A stretch of DNA of 64,000 bases from Acanthaster planci (GCF_001949145.1 NW_019091374.1:2203894-2267893); one strand, 5' to 3'; positions 46,701-56,990 are shown, counted from the stretch's first letter. The notes: generated from the sequence alone by a model not told the origin. Program-made: numbers and translations.

Positions 46701-49700
46701 GAAACATTACGGAGGTGCAGCATTGAGAATTGTTCTGAAATTGGTACAAATCACTCAGAAACACAAGACTTTCCACAGTTTGGGGTTGCCAACCTCAAGC
46801 ATGTCAAGGCCAACTAGGTATTAGTCACAGCCATTCTTACTTGTTTGTGAGTTTCAACCCAGTATTGTGAACCGGGCCTTTCTGAACTTTGAACTCCCTA
46901 AAGGTTTGTTCCGTCTGTAAATCTTACTTGCGAGAGAGCGATTGTTGTACGCCGGAGCCGACGGTATGACCGAGATGCTTCGAGTGTAATACTGGATGGC
47001 CTCCTCAAAATCTCCTGCCTTAAACGCCTGTAACAGCAGTAGGTTTGGCATGGAGGTCAATGTGAGTGACAGGTTATAATGTGGATGGGGCGGGGCTTAC
47101 GGTCGGTGAGGGAGGAAGACTAAAGTTCTGGCAGGGTTTTTCAGGCAATTCATTTTCAAAAGCCAGTAACTGTGAGAAATTACTTTGATCTGTTCAGGAG
47201 GTGGATTAGAAAATCACCTCCAAACTTGAGCTCAAATAAAATGATTCTATGCCCCTTTAAAACATTTCGGAAACTACTATGATTGCACAGTTAGCAGTGA
47301 GAAATTCATTTATATCCAAGTTGCCAAACTTCACTGCAACAATCTCTCCCCAACAAAATATTTGTATTTGAACCGTGTGCCCCCTATTCCTACGACCCAG
47401 AAGTTGTTTACACCTGATCCACATGACAAGGATGTGGGTATTGCACGATGTGCACCATTAGTGTAACATCTTTCTTCATTAAGACAATGGTTACATGCTT
47501 GAATGACCTACTAAACTATCTTTAGTGTAACTTACATGTACATGCAAGTACTTTGTGAAGCTCTGAAGAATATTGGATTTTGTGAAATGTTACATAAAAG
47601 TGAACGAGGATGATAAAAACCATCAAAATACAGTACCGCTCAGAAATATAGGACCATTCCACGATCGATTTACTGCGAAGAATTCTTCGCGAATTGTGTG
47701 CAATTTTAATAACACTTGTCCGGGGAGTTCTTTCTTTCGCAAAGGTAACGGCCGATTTGCGAAGACTCGGCCGCCGCCGTAAGGGAGATGCGAAGCACTG
47801 TTTGCGAAACAACTCTCATGTGACTATTAAAACCACTTACATAATGAAAAATCCCTGTCCACCTTCCCGTCCCTCCAATAAAACTAGTGTAAAAGATTTT
47901 TCAACCTCTTCGCAATGACATTTTAAGCTTTCACACAAAATTTGGATGCATTTTCAATCGAAAATTAACATGTCTTATCGATGAATTCGTTCCCGGAGTC
48001 AAGTCTGGAACCCCATGCTTGGCAGTCTCTACATTGACATAATGCCCATTTTGATTGGTCATCAAAGTCTCCATAAGACGCATAACAAATTTTTCAATGG
48101 ATGGAATTTCCTTATGATTTCTGAGATGTCCGCTATACAGACGTGGAAAGTAAAGGCCCAATCTGATAGCTAGTGACATTAATTTATGTCTGTTTTGATC
48201 GATCTGTGCCAAAATGTTATTTTTCTTGCTTAATTTCTGTTGAAGTGTGATTATTGCAGAAATATCAAATCATTTTTACAATGAACAGATAGAACTGATC
48301 AAAAATTAAATGATTCTTTAATTAACAGAAATTCAAGTGATTTTTTTATATTGCTTTAGGAAATTCAGCAAACATATTTACTGATCTTAAATCTTAAAAT
48401 TTTGCTTTTTAAAAATTCTTCATCCTCATGGACGCCCTGTTGTTTTTCTGTTTCCAGTGATATTGAATTGGTGTTAATTTTTTTAAAAACACTTTCAGCT
48501 ACTAGGCTCTGTAAAACACAAGCATTGCCTTCACATTTGTGACCCGCTCTGCAAAAAAGGGTATTAACTCGCACCATGCCAAAACACGTACATGTATAAA
48601 TGACCTGTTCTATTTGAAGCGGGCAAAATTTCTTCAAAAAACGTGGTTTTTGTGTTTTTCTTTTAATAGCTTCTATAATAGTTGTATTTTCAGAATTTGT
48701 GACAACAAACATTGATACTGATGAATAAAGATGAAAAATTGATCATTCAGTAAGAAATCCTGTATAGCATTGTGTTTCTAAGTGCTACACTTTATAAGCT
48801 TTTTCTCGAAAGGTGCTTTTATTGAATCCGAAACTGTGGATATATCTCCGGAACGCAGTGCACTACAGGGGGTCATTCATATATCAAATTGTAGCTTGTG
48901 ATGTACAGAATCCAGCCATATCAAAAACTCATAACCTGAATCTGGCCACTTATTATTCATTTTTCAGGAGCAGGTCACATAAGGATAACACTGGAAACTT
49001 TTGCTGGTTCAGAGAATGTTTCTTTTACCGTACATTTTAATCCACACAAGTGTTTCATTTTCTATGAAAAAGAAACTCTGCGGCTGTTTATCTGTCTGCG
49101 GGAACCTTCTGTTTTTGTGGATTTGAAATAAATAGAATGGGTAGAGGGAGTTTATTTTTTGGGGCAAAAAGTAAATGGTGTATATTACTTTGGTAATGGA
49201 AAACAGAATGAAATTTCCTGTACAGACCACTAAATCGGAGAAAAAAGTTGCAGAAGTAAACACAAAATACATGTAATTTGGTTTACGCTGAAATGACAAC
49301 AGCCCAGATTGTGCACTATAGTCAGATGGTAAAGTTGAACACTGAATAAAGAGAATTGATGAACAATTAAAGCTGGGGTGGGGTTTCTCGGCAAATTAAT
49401 GCATTTCGTTCCCTTTCAATTTCATTGCCTTCTTTACATTTGATTTTTGTACTGAAGGGACGGGCTAAGCGGTGCCCTTGCCCTTCCCAGATGTGACGAG
49501 CACGGCTCCTTCTATGGTTCTTATATTTTCTATTTTTGGGGAGACCGGGTCGATCAGGTCGGGGATTAAGATGACGATTGTTTTCTTTATGTTCTAGACA
49601 GGGTCAGTGGCACAAAAATAAAAGCTTTTTCTTGGTTGAAAATGCCAGAATATGTAGAGGGTCGGTGAAATATTTTTTTTTTTGTAAGAGCCAAAAATAT

Positions 49701-52700
49701 GGGTAAGTCCCAAATGAAAACCATAGAAGTAACTACGTTTGACATAGAGAGGAAATGAAGAGATATACATGTATTTGATGTTAAGTAGCTCTTCCACCAA
49801 GCTATTACATATGTTGTGTCACTTGTGAACTCTAAAGGAATTCTTGAAAAGTAAATTTAATAAGTGGTGCCGAGTGAAAGGGACTACATGTAGTTAAGTA
49901 TTTTCAAGCATGCAGTTCTTGTACTGAATGGGAAATTAAAAAGTGAACGAAGTCAAAATATGGCAGTGCATTGATACAGTATCAAATGCTTCACCACATA
50001 CATGTATACTAGCGTACACGTATGAGCAAAACATGCATGATGGAGACACAGACCTGGCCCTAACTTGAACGCACATACGTAGCATGTACATGTATGTATC
50101 CGTATTTCGCAACACTTCCAGGGACCTTATAGCCTCTCCCCAGGATGTCTTACTTTGTATCAACACAGTGAACGGTACGCATGTGTCTGCCAGTAGTCCA
50201 GTACATGTATGTGTACATGATACAAGATGCTCGTCTGTCTCTCGACATGAATAACCCTGACTTTGATCAGCATCTTAAAATAAGCTTTGCGTGCATGTAG
50301 GCTAGATCTGTGTAAATTCAATAATGAGTATACCGCTTTCCGATCATGAGCATCATGGTATGATTGATCCGGTAACCCTGATATGCTTTCACGGTGAGAA
50401 ATGCTAATTTCAAGTGTTTTCTATGAACTTGAATGAGTCTTGCCAACTTCATAGAATGATTCCCAAGTCAATAGGCCTATGAGGGCATAGACATTTTTAT
50501 TTCTTCCCATCACTTCCCTTCTGTTGTTCTCCAAGGCATAGTGAAATGTTGCTCCATTTAAAAAACTTTTAACAAACAACAAAACCTACGAACTGGGATG
50601 GAACAGTCGGTTTCTGCACTGAATGTAAGCTGCTGTTTAATTAGTTGCACTTGGTTTCCAGCCTTTTTCCCAGATTTTTTTTTCAAGTCCTCAAGCCTTT
50701 ATTTTCAATCTGTCCTCCCTTTAAGTTTTAGTCGGGTTTATCAAAGATACTAAACACAGTGAATCGTGCCATCGGCATTGTTTTTTTTTATCCAGGCGAA
50801 AAAGGACGCTAGGTTAGATTGGTGCCCTATCGATGTCGCTCTTCTGTCTACGGAAAAATGCAGCGCAGCTTCCTATATATTTCATAGTGAAAAGGGACAC
50901 AAATTTGTTAATGCTTTTGGAATAAAACCTTATACTTTATATTCTTCCCCTTCTCCAAAATGTGACAATTGTTTTCTTGGGTACTGAAATTGCACCCAAT
51001 CCACAAAGAATTCTTCGCAGTGAATCGATCGCGAAAAGGTCCCATATTTCTAAGCGGTACGGTACCTAGAAACTTGGAAGAGTCTAGAAACATGAACATT
51101 TGAAGGAAGCTTGAATGATCCTGGCACTGTTCCTACCTCATTGCCTTTGTCCTTCTCTTTGTTAGCCACTAGCTCACGCTCTTTATCAGACATGCCTTGA
51201 ACCGAAAAAAAAAGCCAAGTTAAGCAGAGAAGTACATGTCAAATTTCTTCTTCACCGGGCTTCATTTCAAGTTGATTTTTCAGAAGTCAGAGGGCACTGT
51301 GACAACAGGGTCCAATTTCTCAGGGCTGGTTAAGCAGAAATTCTCGCTCAGCAAAATTCCCTGCTCAGCAACATTCAGCTGGGAACCAGTCACATGTAAC
51401 AGCCACTGCATGACTTCTGTTTTCTACGCTCAACAATTTGCTACACTCACCATCTCTGTTTATAAAAGGGCCTCGGAGGATTAGAACTCAGTGCTGTAGC
51501 CTTACAAAATTCATGATATAAAAGTCCATGATGTAGCAAATCTAATCCTCTTTCATTTTTCGATGAGAAATGACATTTTTGATCAGTGAAGAACTTCTTT
51601 GCTCAGGAAATATGTTAATGTAAATTTCCTGCTTGAGAATGCACTGCTTAATTAATAAACCTTTTGCAAGTTAATTTTGAAATAAAATCTGGCACACCGA
51701 GTTCTTTAACTTTATGTGAACATAACCATTCAAATTCTCCATACTGAAGACACTGCTGCTATACCTCGTGATTTGGGGCAAGCTTTTGCTTAGTTACATA
51801 AGAGTTGCCTTGCTCCAACACCCTGCTTTCAATGGATAAGAAGGGCACAAAAGAACCAGTCCATTCCAGAGATGGTGGTCACTATGCAAAAGCTTGCACC
51901 GAATCATGAGGTATAGCAACAGTGTCTTTAGTCTGGGGAATTCAAATTATGTTTATGTGTAATCAGATAACTTGGTGTACCAGGTTTATTTAAATCAGAT
52001 TCAACTTGCAAAAGGCTTATCTGGCAAGGGCAATGGCGACACAAAGCATTTCAACAGTGCAAAATGACATGCAAATATGCAAATTCATACTGCTTGTATG
52101 CAAAGTTATGCTAATTGCTTCAAACCGTCTGTATTTATGGTGCTTGGCAGTTTCGCAGGGGATGGCTTCCGTTGGTTGCTGTCCTTCCCTCCTTTTTTCT
52201 TCAAATCAATTTCATCGGCAGCCTTTTCGGCGTCAAATTTGTCCCAAGCTCGATAATCAGAAGATTTGATCCTGTCCTTGGAAGGTTTTCCCCAATCTTG
52301 CTCCTTGCCCTTCGGAAGCAAAAGTTGAACAGATTAGTTATTTGGCAAACACCAGTTCATAGCTTAATAATTTCATGATGCTTTCATGATGTGGTTTCTT
52401 CAAAATATATGCCGATAATCTATCAGGTGCACTAACGCAGTGGCTTATCATGCATAGATTTTTGCAAAATTTATGTCACAAATAATGAGTCCGTCTTGAG
52501 GGCAGAGTATTAACGGCAAAAGTGTATGTGTTGAAGACTGCGACTACATCACAAAATTGTGACCCACTTTGTGAAAATGAGTCTTAAGTCGCCAGAGCCA
52601 CTTTTTGAGTTTTCATTTGTATTGGAAAGAGTTTTTTGTTTTGATGTATCACTCAGTTTGGCATCCTGATGAATGTGGATACTCCATGGTGAAAAATCCT

Positions 52701-55700
52701 GTGGGTTCCTATTGATTTACACTGTGCAAAATTATTCTAAAAGACTTTTTAATCTAAAGTGGCTCTGGCGACTTAAGACTCATTTTCACAGAGTGGGTCA
52801 CAATTATGCTGCATATCGGCGCCATCTGTACCAAGAACCCTGTTTATAAGCCTTAAATGTTCAAACTAAAATGAGAGGCTCCAAACATTCATATCACATT
52901 TCATGTTCCTCCGGCAGAAATTAAATTCACACTAAAGCCAGGTCTTCCAAATCAGGGAAATTCAAAGACTGAAGCTGCAGACGGAAGAAGACGCTGTGAC
53001 AAAGCCTGGAGTTGAGATATGGCCAAATTAAGAGCAGAATCAACACTAACCACACGGAAGTCAACTGGGGCGGCCCACGACCGAATCTTGAGGTATACAA
53101 ATCATCTTCACAAGTACAAACTAAGCGAGTGCCTACTTGAGGTATCAAGTCCACACACACCTTGTTCTTCTTTCCGCTGGTGTCAAGAGTGACTGGTTGA
53201 CGGATTGGGGGAAGAGTCTTGTCATCATTGCTCAACCCAGGGCTGGACGTGCTCTCCTTGCCCATCTCAGCTGCCCAGTCCTGAGGTGAAGCCAATTTCA
53301 ATGGTAAAACAGCTTGTTTCAAAATCAGTCCACATCTCAGAGATAAGTGAGATCAAAGGCCAAATAAAAACCCATAATATATCCAGCAGTGGGGTTGTAG
53401 TAAGAACAACTCAACCGTAAACCCCTAGGCTCTTGCACTAGAGAGCAAACTGAACCCAACAAACTCCAACAGATCCATTCTACTTGTCTATGTACTTGTA
53501 CATGCAGGTTACTGTACCAAACCTGATAAACTCCAACAGAATGGGCCCGTTGGAGTTTGAGTGATATGGTATGGATGGGTCTGTGCAGTATAGGATGCCT
53601 TGCACTGGAGCAGTACCAAACCTGACAAACTCATGCACAATCCAACAATTGGTACAGCAAGCCAGACACTGCACACAATGACCTCTGAGTGTCCCAACTC
53701 ACACAAAATCCAACACCATCTCCCTGGGCTTCAGATCCAAAGCCTAATCAAATTCAAAAAGAAGTTAATTGGGTATGGTACTTAACCTGCCAACACCTAG
53801 CAAAACCTGCTGCTGGAGTTTATGGATACTGGGCAGTTAGGGGTAATACCTACAAACAGTTTTTAGGTGTATCACAGATTGTGAATCTTTCTTTTGGCTT
53901 AATCTACAAAATACTACGACCCAGCAAGACTGAAATTATTAAACCCTCTAAAATTTCATAAGTTTTGGAGGCTTCCAGCAACAATGCAAAGAAAATTGGG
54001 GAAAAAGAGTTCCTGACGAAGATTTCTGATGGAAGGAGGAAATTTATCGAGGATACCTTGATATCTGAATTGATTTGCTGCCACTCGTTCTTGTCCACAT
54101 CAGCTGCAGAGGCAGGAGGCTTGTCCTTCCGCAGTGCCTTGCTGAAAACCAAAGGCAATTCAACCATGTCTTACTGACACACATGTAGTGCTTTAACTCT
54201 AAGAGGGCTAAATCCTCAATAGGATCTCAATAGGAGGTTAAACAAACCCTTGGGAGTAAACACTTAAAACATTGTTAAAAAATGCTTAGCAACTATGACC
54301 CCCGTTCATCAGGCCATGAGATGAATTGTATGCAGCTGCTCCAGATGAGCTGAATCCATTTTTCTGTTTTCACAAGTACTCAGTTTGTGCTCCTGAGTGG
54401 AGAGATGCAATTGCAGTCAAGTGTCTTGCCCGTGAACACAAGTACTATAACCCTGCAAGTTTGACATTGTAACCACAAGACCCTGGAACTCTAGCATGTC
54501 TAGCACATACATGTACTTTTCAACTTTGACGTGACAGAGTGCTCTTAACACGGTGCCAGTCTGACCCAGAACTGAGGAATTCAATGCACAAGGCTTCTGC
54601 ATGAAGCTCTGAGTAACTCTCACTGGCTGTTTGGGTTACCAGAGGTTACTCATGTAATGTGAGTTACCTCTTGGGGTCCAGAGTTGCGATCCTGCCCTCG
54701 CAGAACTCTATCAAATCTGGGTAATGTCCATCCTTGCCAGACCTACAAAAACAGAAAAAAAGGGTTCATTTTGCTTGGTTAAAATATATATACACGGCAT
54801 TGCTGAGTTCAAATACAGGTACAGGTAGTTGGTAGTGTTCATGTGTCGGCAAATTTACTACAAGTCTGCAAGTCCTTCATGTACTTCACGGTTGCTGTAA
54901 TGGTGATGAAATAATGGTCCAACAATCTCATTTTAAAGATTGAATCAATATGACAGGAGTTATCTTTGGAGACGTTGACAGAGTAGTGTGTGATAAGGAC
55001 ATGTTTAAAGAGTAATAGGTACCATGAGAGCACAGCGCTTCAAGAAAAGGAGCAATCATTTCCTTTCACTTTGCAGCACAAAATGATAACTAGTTAAGTC
55101 CAAATCTTTTTTTGGTCTTTTTTTTTTTGAGTCTGTATCAGCCACAAGTTTTTTCAAAATTGCTTGTGCCAAGAACATGCACGACTTAAGTCGTTAAGTC
55201 GTCCATGGGTAAGATCATAAGCTGGTTTGCCAATCACTCCTGGTTTAAATACATGTACAAGCAGAGATCTACACGCATGTATGTAATGTGCACACAGATT
55301 TCCCCATCTTCTTTGTTATGGTATCAGTGTAAAGGTTTAACTACTCTGTAGCGTGTGGGTACATGTAGTTACGTCAATCCTTTATATCCACTCAGACCTT
55401 TTCAAATCCACCAGGAAATCTACGACTTGTCAAGACTGAGGGAGGTACCACAGCACAGTCAATGTTCTTTGACAAGAGGTTTGATACCCCTGAAAGTTGA
55501 GAGTGTACAATTTCTCTGGCTGGGGAAAGATCATGAAGGATTCAAGAATTCTTGGGGAGTCAGGGTTGGTCACTATTTTTGTTAGCAGACTAACCTGAGG
55601 GCTTTAAGGATATTTTCCAGCTCCTTTACGTTCTTGCAGTCACCGATGTAGCCATAATCCTGGTGCTCGATGGGAATGTCTCTGGAGGAGGACGATGAAC

Positions 55701-55731
55701 CATCCACTGTGGCACTTGGGAAACCATCCAT
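25720..55731 (-). CDS. SPAG1: Sperm-associated antigen 1, dynein-arm assembly factor
   Basis: Twenty-two coding exons sum to 3672 nt (1223 aa plus stop) with every phase compatible; the human protein has 926 aa. The start MDGFPSATVDG lies on exon 1 (55731-55595), with an in-frame TAG upstream and an acceptor (TTACAG) for a 5' untranslated exon edge at 55762. The N-terminal part (IPIEHQDYGYIGDC, LRSGKDGHYPDLIEFCEG, KALRKDKP, DYRAWDKFDAEK) follows human SPAG1 closely. Three TPR blocks lie at about residues 205-315, 455-578 and 715-832, then a repetitive linker (833-1049) and an RPAP3_C domain (about 1100-1192). In vertebrates SPAG1 (DNAAF13) acts in the cytoplasm as an HSP90/HSP70 and RUVBL1/2 co-chaperone for outer and inner dynein arm preassembly, and its loss causes primary ciliary dyskinesia. 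The extra length is in low-complexity linkers. Exon lists are in the block entries. Confidence 0.93.
29978..30206. other. Assembly gap (229 N)
   Basis: The run of N lies inside SPAG1 intron 18. It is flanked on both sides by the same repeat phrase (GGAAAACAGAT), so the gap almost certainly hides more copies of the adjoining tandem array. Confidence 0.98.
30207..30286. repeat. 16-bp tandem repeat, five perfect copies after the gap
   Basis: CTATAGGAAAACAGAT is repeated five times without change. The last 11 bp of the unit also end the sequence just before the gap (to 29977). True array length is unknown. Confidence 0.95.
32163..32642 (+). CDS. Secreted C-type lectin, intronless, nested in SPAG1
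   Basis: The 159-aa frame runs from ATG 32163 to the stop at 32640-32642. An in-frame TGA at 32121 bounds it. Residues 1-18 form a signal peptide (MILLSGILLSLVFNVSCS). A single C-type lectin-like domain fills residues 29-153. The canonical cysteines are at 29, 40, 57, 130, 145 and 153, and WIG is at 91-93. The calcium/sugar site has EPN at 120-122 and WDD at 140-142 (the WND position). EPN is the form linked to mannose-type sugars. There is no transmembrane or cytoplasmic part. The role is probably carbohydrate recognition outside the cell, as in immune or coelomic lectins of marine invertebrates. It lies antisense in SPAG1 intron 18, and having the whole domain on one exon is unusual. Confidence 0.9.
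   Translation: MILLSGILLSLVFNVSCSNMTCTQQSRSCPPPWLAFRNHCYLYKPERKTFTEAEGICSDLSKRAHLVSISDSAENQFAFRYAQSVDLQDFWIGYNDVLSEGNFFWTDGNRNGFTEWDVEEPNDFRGNQDCTYLNDQTLRWDDKACSHRYAFMCKIPKNE
34847..35089. mobile_element. MITE, copy 1 of a two-copy family
   Basis: TGGGTCATTCTATAAATTTG at the left is matched in reverse complement at the right end (CAAATTTATAAAATGACCCA). The interior shares GGCAGGTAAT and TTCATTCTTGGAAA-like phrases with the copy at 42701-42901. About 243 bp, non-coding, in SPAG1 intron 18. Confidence 0.75.
36179..36829 (-). repeat. SPAG1: SPAG1 exon 17: coding KPAEVK/KPTEVK repeat
   Basis: A single 651-nt, 217-codon exon in phase 0 (acceptor TTTCAG, donor GATGAG|GTCAGA) encodes a lysine/glutamate/valine/proline repeat. 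The small unit is about 4-6 residues (VKPAE, VKPTE, VKQEV). A larger 189-nt (63-residue) unit occurs twice: the phrase complementary to GGCTTGGTCTCAGCTGCTTT starts at 36492 and 36681. The exon ends KRGKRMQIQEVEGSSEDE, echoing the IQEVEG motif of exon 10 and the human KIEIQEVNE site. This insert explains most of the extra length over human SPAG1. Confidence 0.88.
37424..40822 (-). other. SPAG1: SPAG1 exons 13-16, Ser/Pro linker and third TPR block
   Basis: Exons are 40822-40375, 40266-40159, 39637-39548 and 37537-37424. Exon 13 starts RMMKILSDQDGPKWREKLP, which matches the human DGPNWREKL motif. A disordered Ser/Pro/Thr/Lys linker follows, then FLKLKTEGNALVQQ. Exons 14-16 give GNYAKAADFYTACIAL, SYTNRALCFIKLL, ALYRRALARK and KYSDGARDLTSLLKIEP, a standard TPR domain. 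Junctions 13 through 16 are phase 0. Confidence 0.9.
39776..39789 (+). promoter_or_regulatory. X-box-like RFX motif inside SPAG1
   Basis: GTTGCCATGGTGAC fits the RFX X-box consensus RYYNYYATRRNRAC at every position. It lies in the intron between exons 14 and 15 of SPAG1, not at the promoter. Chance occurrence in 64 kb is quite possible. Confidence 0.3.
40874..40895. repeat. AATAT microsatellite
   Basis: About four copies of a 5-bp TAATA unit lie just upstream of SPAG1 exon 13 (minus-strand sense). Confidence 0.7.
42060..42353. repeat. Dispersed repeat, shorter copy
   Basis: Same orientation and order of blocks as 15600-16165, but lacking that copy's middle segment. Both end in a phrase like GCGGCATGTGGTTAA / GCAGCATATGGTTAA. 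It lies in SPAG1 intron 11. Confidence 0.7.
42701..42901. mobile_element. MITE, copy 2 of a two-copy family
   Basis: GGGTAATTCTAGAAATTAGGG at the left (quoted as two parts: GGGTAATTCTAG, AAATTAGGG) is matched by CCCTAATTTCTGGAATTACCC at the right (CCCTAATTTC, TGGAATTACCC). The interior is related to 34847-35089. It lies in SPAG1 intron 11. Confidence 0.75.
45613..47027 (-). other. SPAG1: SPAG1 exons 7-9, first TPR block
   Basis: Exons 47027-46928, 46427-46350 and 45719-45613 are joined in phase 1. They encode AFKAGDFEEAIQYYTRS, AYNNRSLARIKL, DCTKVLELEPENIKALLRRG and a final helix pair ending NNKQAL. The spaced Asn/Asn-Arg/Arg residues are the dicarboxylate-clamp type used by TPRs that bind HSP70/HSP90 C-termini. 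Confidence 0.9.
47931..48212 (-). pseudogene. Coding-like fragment inside the TIR-bounded element
   Basis: The open 93-residue frame reads HKLMSLAIRLGLYFPRLYSG, then IPSIEKFVMRLMETLMTNQN. It has a mixed, protein-like composition unlike neighbouring random frames. It has no splice or start support and no family I recognise. It may be a remnant of the element's transposase or of a captured gene. Confidence 0.3.
48531..48975. mobile_element. Possible MITE with GTGACC ends
   Basis: TTGTGACCCGCTCTGCAAAA at the left and the reverse complement of TTTTCAGGAGCAGGTCACATA at the right (quoted as TTTTCAGGAGCAGG, TCACATA) share GTGACC, GCTC and a following A-rich run. The tips resemble those of the element at 52555-52805 (GTGACCCACTTTG). 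Weak, short similarity; inside the 3.4-kb element. Confidence 0.35.
51655..52020. repeat. Large foldback element, about 140-bp arms
   Basis: The arm 51655-51794 pairs with 51881-52020. Shared phrases are AAACCTTTTGCAAGTT-like at the outer ends, GACACTG(C/T)TGCTATACCTC, and GCAAGCTTTTGC near the 86-bp spacer. It is non-coding and lies between SPAG1 exons 6 and 5. Confidence 0.8.
52555..52805. mobile_element. Young 251-bp MITE with 50-bp inverted repeats
   Basis: Positions 52555-52604 and 52756-52805 are reverse complements with one mismatch in 50. The tip reads AATTGTGACCCACT, and the inner part ACTTAAGACTCA / TGAGTCTTAAGT with GCCAGAGCCAC. The 151-bp interior is non-coding. Near identity of the arms suggests recent insertion or correction. 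It lies in intron 5 of SPAG1. Confidence 0.85.
53511..53634. repeat. Diverged short repeats (CCAAACCTGATAAACTCC)
   Basis: GTACCAAACCTGATAAACTC (about 53514) recurs as GTACCAAACCTGACAAACTC (about 53611), with related ACAAACTCCAACAGATCC just upstream (53458). It is a degenerate tandem or duplicated segment in SPAG1 intron 3. Confidence 0.55.
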
Positions 55732-56115
55732 GCCTGAGGATTCCAAACAATCTCTTCGCTATCTGTAAATTGGATAATGCATTGAGCTAAATCAACTGAC
55801 AGCTGTGCAGCAACCCTGCTTGCCAGAAGGCAATCTTTAGTTCTGTAGCCCAAACACTCAAGGTTTAGAGTAAATCACAGAAAAACTTGTTGGAGCTAGC
55901 GTAAGCGTTAATCATTCTTGACCAGGGGCATCAAGCAGTGTCCACAGAAGGGCCTAACGTGGCTAAGGGATTCTATACCCATGTCACTTGACACCTTGCA
56001 TGTGTCATGTGTGTGATGCATGCAAAGTGCGCGATGTGTTTGGGTCATTTTTGTCTGGCGAATGAGAGGGTGATGAGTAAAAGTGCCCATTTTTTTTCAA
56101 GAAATAGTCGGTCGC

Positions 56116-56184
56116 ATGGTCTTACAACCATAAGTCAGAAGATTTAAAAAGAATGGTCTTACAACCATAAGTCAGAAGATTTAA
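56116..56184. repeat. Recent tandem duplication, period 37 bp
   Basis: ATGGTCTTACAACCATAAGT, continuing CAGAAGATTTAA, occurs at 56116 and again at 56153 with no internal change. Confidence 0.9.
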
Positions 56185-56904
56185 GATACGAACCAATTTT
56201 GATGGCATTTGGGGGAAGAGCTGATTGAGAAAGTGGATTTTTTTAGATAAATACACCCCAATTTGATATTATCGGGCTGCATTCAAAAATAATTACAAAC
56301 TCATAAAAAGTCACATGGAGCAGTGGTTTGGAATTCTACAAGTAGGCCCAGGCCTAGTCAAAGAGTACTTTGACAGTTTGAGAACTCAGCCACTACTCCG
56401 TCACTGCCGTGTGACTTTGAGCCAATGTACATGTACATGTAGTTTACAAGGAGTCATAATGATACCGTTTTTTTTAATCGAACTTTTGAGGTGAATGATT
56501 CAATTTGAACAAAGCTTTTCAATCAAATTTTCCTGTGAGAGCAAACTTGAGGTACCTACAGTACAGTATAGCTTAAAAAGGGTGTAACAAGGGCTTCACA
56601 GCTTAAGACCGAGTATTTTTTGAAACATTGAGATTTCTGCTTACCAACCTCTCCCTCCCCCCTGATGACAATTGTACTGTTCATGCCATTTGTGTTTATC
56701 AGATTGCACATGTGTCCAGCCCACAAATGGCCAAGCTTGCTCCGCATATCCATTCAGCAGCTACTCAGGGCAGCTCATGTATCAGCCGATGGTATCAGCT
56801 TACAGGTCACGACAGTCCCCCCCCCCCACAACCCACCATGGACAATGGTCAAACTGAGATGCAGAACAAGCTTGGCCATTGGTGGGCCTGACACAGTGGT
56901 GAAG

Positions 56905-56990
56905 TGATCTCTTTGGGAAGTGACAAATGGGGAAAGGGACAACTGGGCGAAGTGGTAAATGGGTGAAGTGGCAATAAAACGTTTGAAACC
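56905..56990. repeat. 'GCGAAGTGG' degenerate repeat, matching 62105-62205 inverted
   Basis: Phrases such as GACAAATGGGG, GGGCGAAGTGG and GGTGAAGTGGC are the reverse complements of the CACTTCGCCCCATTTCC units at 62105-62205, so the two arrays lie in opposite orientation. Confidence 0.6.

Larger units (their letters stand above)
47633..51060. mobile_element. 3.4-kb element bounded by 74-bp terminal inverted repeats
   Basis: Positions 47633-47706 are the diverged reverse complement of 50987-51060. They share GTACCGCT.AGAAATAT.GGACC, CGATCGATT.ACTGCGAAG and AATTCTT, and both end GTGCAATTT. Both arms contain the palindrome GAAGAATTC. The element fills most of SPAG1 intron 6. One interior stretch on the minus strand (48212-47931) looks coding-like, but I recognise no transposase family. 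No clear target-site duplication was seen at the ends as I drew them. Confidence 0.6.
51137..55762 (-). other. SPAG1: SPAG1 exons 1-6, N-terminal conserved region
   Basis: Coding parts are 55731-55595, 54742-54668, 54141-54057, 53280-53161, 52309-52126 and 51195-51137, reaching about residue 220. Exon 1 begins at 55762, with 31 nt untranslated. Exon 5 ends at an atypical donor (GACG|GTTTGA). The choice is fixed because it alone joins INTDG to MSDKERELVANKEKDKGNE, as in human IDTAGLTEKEKDFLATREKEKGNE-type sequence. The end of exon 6 begins the first TPR block. Confidence 0.88.

Noticed and set aside
47633-51060. CRISPR-like or phage features suggested by paired repeats
   Set aside because: The window is clearly eukaryotic with spliced genes. 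The repeats are inverted ends of one putative transposon, not spaced direct repeats.
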